Assembly (NCBI GenBank): GCA_017560125.1
Contig: JAFYOS010000006.1
Span: 62,001 to 126,000 of the forward strand
Source: Bacteroidaceae bacterium
Lineage (GTDB): Bacteria > Bacteroidota > Bacteroidia > Bacteroidales > Bacteroidaceae
Direction of reading: 5' to 3'
DNA: 64,000 bases
A program made the position numbers and the translations under genes. How positions within the stretch are numbered: position 1 is the first letter of the stretch; the number at the start of each line of letters is the position of its first letter. Of this stretch, positions 62,135 to 64,000 are shown piece by piece. The notes under the pieces were generated by a model. The model was not told where the DNA came from, did not search any database, and was given only the letters and a program-made list of their open reading frames with translations.

Positions 62135-62368
62135 TTATCGGCGCATATCGTGTTCGTTGAACAGAGTGGGGTAGTCCTCGTCCAAGTTTTTGTAGATGAA
62201 CGCCAGTAGCGTTTCGCGCATCCAGTTACTTTTGTTCGTTATCTTATATTTTTTCAGATAATTCTCTATAAGGCGGTCTTCGTCGTCGCTGACGAGAGCT
62301 ACGATGCGCTTGTGGCGCACCGTCTGTGTCTTGGCGCTTGTTGGAGTGGGCTTTTTCTTTGTCTGCAT
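62135..62368 (-). CDS. small RHH-like protein of unknown function
   Basis: The 77-residue protein has a basic, Pro/Thr/Lys-rich start and a predicted strand-helix-helix core (KRIVALVSDDEDRLIENYLKKY, split; KSNWMRETLLAFI). That resembles ribbon-helix-helix DNA-binding or mobilisation proteins. No mobilisation genes are nearby. It is in an operon with tadA and has a promoter box at 62403-62410. Confidence 0.65.
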   Translation of the reverse strand: MQTKKKPTPTSAKTQTVRHKRIVALVSDDEDRLIENYLKKYKITNKSNWMRETLLAFIYKNLDEDYPTLFNEHDMRR

Positions 62369-62402
62369 TTTCGGTAGATTCCAAACAACTTGTATGATAT
62401 TG

Positions 62403-62410
62403 CAAATATA
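62403..62410 (-). promoter_or_regulatory. promoter -7 box of the RHH-like/tadA operon
   Basis: The minus strand reads TATATTTG, an exact match, 34 bases before the start codon. Confidence 0.55.
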
Positions 62411-62419
62411 ACCCTAAAT

Positions 62420-62451
62420 TTTGTAAAATCATTGTAGATAAACTATATTTG
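62420..62451 (+). promoter_or_regulatory. promoter of the yraN operon
   Basis: TTTG (62420-62423) and TATATTTG (62444-62451) are 20 bases apart: both elements match the Bacteroidales consensus exactly. The start codon is 20 bases downstream. Confidence 0.75.
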
Positions 62452-62471
62452 CTTAATAATACGATATTCTT

Positions 62472-62837
62472 ATGGCACGGCACAATCTGTTGGGAAAAAG
62501 AGGCGAAATGCTTGCTGCCCGTTATCTGTTGGGACAGGGGCTCGCTATCCTTGAATATAATTGGCGTAGCGGTCACAAGGAGGTTGACCTCATAGCCAAG
62601 GAGCGCGATGTATATGTGTTCGTCGAGGTCAAGACACGTCGCAACGAAAATTACGGCGATGTGCGCGAGGCTGTTACCGACCGCAAAATGCAGAATATAA
62701 TAACGGCTGCCGAGGCCTATGTAGAGAGCCACGATATAGATGCCGAGATACGTTTCGATGTGGTTACCGTGGTGCCCGACGGCGACAGCTATTCCATTGA
62801 GCATATAAGAGATGCTTTTTATCCCGAAATAGAGTGA
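62472..62837 (+). CDS. YraN/UPF0102 family putative endonuclease
   Basis: The 121-residue protein has the family N-terminus RHNLLGKRGEMLAARYLLGQG and the restriction-endonuclease-fold residues EVDLIAKERDVYVFVEVKTR (Asp, Glu-x-Lys). It probably acts on DNA or Holliday junctions; the role is not settled. It is the first gene of the yraN-yjbR-birA operon. Confidence 0.93.
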   Translation: MARHNLLGKRGEMLAARYLLGQGLAILEYNWRSGHKEVDLIAKERDVYVFVEVKTRRNENYGDVREAVTDRKMQNIITAAEAYVESHDIDAEIRFDVVTVVPDGDSYSIEHIRDAFYPEIE

Positions 62838-62840
62838 GGT

Positions 62841-63188
62841 ATGAACATAGAGGATGCACGCATATATTGTCTGAGCAAGCCCGCAGCCACCGAGGATTTC
62901 CCATTCGACGAAACAACGCTTGCTTTCAGGGTCGAAAATAAGATTTTCGCCATTGTCGATTTAGAGAACACCGAGTGGTTCTGTGTGAAATGCGACCCCG
63001 ACAGGGCATTGGATTTGCGCGACCGCTATTCGGCTATAAAACCTGCGTGGCATATGAACAAGCGCTATTGGAATATGATGGATATTGTTCGCATGGAGAG
63101 CGCTTTGGTCAAGGAGCTCATAGACCATTCGTACGAGGAGGTGCTGAAGAAATTACCTAAAAAGACGAGGGCTAAATATGGATTATAG
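62841..63188 (+). CDS. MmcQ/YjbR family protein
   Basis: The 115-residue protein matches the YjbR family: an N-terminal IYCLSKPAATEDFPFDETTL and the later YWNMMDIVRMESALVKELIDHSYEEV, in pieces. The fold resembles CyaY; DNA binding is suggested for some members. It overlaps the start of birA by 11 bases. Confidence 0.93.
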   Translation: MNIEDARIYCLSKPAATEDFPFDETTLAFRVENKIFAIVDLENTEWFCVKCDPDRALDLRDRYSAIKPAWHMNKRYWNMMDIVRMESALVKELIDHSYEEVLKKLPKKTRAKYGL

Positions 63189-63957
63189 TTCTGTAGCCGG
63201 TTACAATATTGCCTTGGTTCCTCTGTCGCGTGTCGATTCCACCAACCTGTATGCCAAGCGCGAAGCTGATGCACTGTTCGGTGCTTCGCCGTCGCCCGAT
63301 ATGGTCGTTGTATCGGCCGACGAGCAGACTGCGGGCAGGGGGCAGCGCGGTACAGTGTGGAATTCGGCCGTAGGCACTAATCTTCTCTTTTCGTTGCTCG
63401 TCCGTCCCGCGTGCTTGCCTGTTGCCGAGAGCTACAGCCTGTCGGTCGTGGCTGCTCTTGCCTTGCACTCGGCAATGCAGTCGTTTGGGCTTGATCCGCT
63501 TATCAAGTGGCCCAACGACATCTATTGCGAAGGTGGCAAATTGGCCGGAATATTGGTCGAGAGCGATTTCCAGGGCGCTCATGTGTCGCAGGCTATTGTT
63601 GGCATCGGACTGAATGTGAACCAAAAGGATTTCGAAGCGATGTCGCGCAAGCCCATCTCCATGTCGATGATTGCGGGGCACGATTTCGACCGCGACACAG
63701 TGCTTGCACGTGTCGTCACCGAATTTGCGCGTTACTATCGCATGCTCGAACAGGATGATACAGAGCAGTTGTTTACCCGATATTATTCGGCGCTCATGTG
63801 GCGCAACGAGCCTGCGCTTTATCGCGATGCATGTGGCGATTTCTATGCCGTGATAGAGGCGGTGCATCGCGACGGGCGCCTGGTGCTGAAGCGCGCCGAT
63901 GGCACGCTCTCAGCCTATTCCTTCAAAGAGGTTACGGTCGTTTCTTTGGGCTATTAA
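63178..63957 (+). CDS. birA: biotin-[acetyl-CoA-carboxylase] ligase
   Basis: The 259-residue ligase attaches biotin to the carboxylase carrier. The biotinyl-AMP loop is TAGRGQRGTVWNS, and the catalytic lysine segment is IKWPNDIYCEGGKLAGILVES, in pieces. A C-terminal SH3-like part follows. It lacks the N-terminal HTH of E. coli BirA, so it is not a repressor. It overlaps yjbR by 11 bases. Confidence 0.95.
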   Translation: MDYSSVAGYNIALVPLSRVDSTNLYAKREADALFGASPSPDMVVVSADEQTAGRGQRGTVWNSAVGTNLLFSLLVRPACLPVAESYSLSVVAALALHSAMQSFGLDPLIKWPNDIYCEGGKLAGILVESDFQGAHVSQAIVGIGLNVNQKDFEAMSRKPISMSMIAGHDFDRDTVLARVVTEFARYYRMLEQDDTEQLFTRYYSALMWRNEPALYRDACGDFYAVIEAVHRDGRLVLKRADGTLSAYSFKEVTVVSLGY

Positions 63958-64000
63958 GTTCCTCGTTATATTTGCCACGCATGCGGTCGCGCTTTCTCAT
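63932..64000 (-). CDS. possible 3' end of a minus-strand gene
   Basis: The minus strand has an open frame ending KRDRMRGKYNEELNSPKKRP, with a stop at 63932, overlapping the end of birA by 26 bases. Codon use is like the genome. If the gene is real, its start lies beyond the window. The plus-strand promoter-like box at 63967 argues for another gene start instead. Confidence 0.3.
   Translation of the reverse strand: MRKRDRMRGKYNEELNSPKKRP
63967..63974 (+). promoter_or_regulatory. possible plus-strand promoter -7 box
   Basis: TATATTTG is an exact match, with TTTG at 63945-63948 as a possible -33 element. It would serve a gene beyond the right edge. It conflicts with the minus-strand frame listed here. 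Confidence 0.35.

Noticed and set aside
62135-62368. Mobilisation protein or antitoxin
   Set aside because: The RHH-like shape suggested it, but no relaxase or toxin gene is adjacent and the neighbour is tadA, so a mobile function is not supported.
1-64000. tRNA, rRNA, IS or prophage genes
   Set aside because: No cloverleaf, rRNA segment, transposase, integrase or phage protein could be recognised on either strand.

Overview
The window is chromosomal DNA from a member of the Bacteroidales (phylum Bacteroidota); I cannot name the genus. The evidence is the gene content (type III glutamine synthetase, dipeptidyl peptidase IV, GH110 alpha-galactosidase, GDP-L-fucose genes, the DUF4924, DUF4834 and DUF2582 families), the lack of Shine-Dalgarno sequences before start codons, and many copies of the Bacteroidales -7 promoter box TAnnTTTG a short way upstream of genes. 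No rRNA, tRNA, CRISPR array, insertion sequence, phage or conjugative gene was seen. The window looks like core genome with some accessory carbohydrate and amino-acid functions.

Layout. 1-2768 (-): partial kdsB (LPS Kdo activation) and a class A penicillin-binding protein. 3037-5700 (+): pyrB-pyrI, a flavin-reductase-like protein and an outer-membrane barrel protein, ended by a strong terminator. 5781-12622 (-): glyA and three tandem paralogous acyl-CoA synthetases. 13010-19380 (+): a secreted thioredoxin overlapping a two-domain SGNH esterase, then a WbuC-like cupin, gmd, fcl and manC (GDP-mannose to GDP-L-fucose). 19448-22019: an AraC-type regulator divergent from a tyrosine phenol-lyase-like enzyme. 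22198-31015 (-): a 1336-residue secreted MG2/Sel1 fusion, then an operon of M3 peptidase, small lipoprotein, dCMP deaminase and S41 protease. 31545-40122 (+): type III glutamine synthetase, then a tight run of LysE-type exporter, DUF4924, RF3, threonylcarbamoyl-AMP synthase, ClC channel and fmt. 40286-43622 (+): ECF sigma factor, a 56-residue ORF, a small membrane protein and a GH110 lipoprotein. 43725-53974: DPP IV, a radical SAM protein, a histidine phosphatase, a small wHTH protein, a C_GCAxxG_C_C protein, a second M3 peptidase, the ABC-F protein EttA and an aminotransferase. 54315-59541 (-): GH16 enzyme, acidic protein, thioredoxin, dnaE. 59761-64000: psd-pssA, DUF4834, tadA, a small RHH-like protein, yraN, yjbR, birA.

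No clear new defence or mobile system is present. The most interesting signals are regulatory or divergent: a leader before the WbuC-like gene with two mutually exclusive hairpins, the second ending in eight T directly before the start codon; a pyrBI leader with a 5'-terminal hairpin and a 17-codon U-rich leader ORF; a tyrosine phenol-lyase-like enzyme that lacks the conserved PLP-site arginine; the MG2-Sel1 fusion; the repeat-rich region upstream of glnN; and a compact 106-bp structured intergenic element near 54.1 kb.
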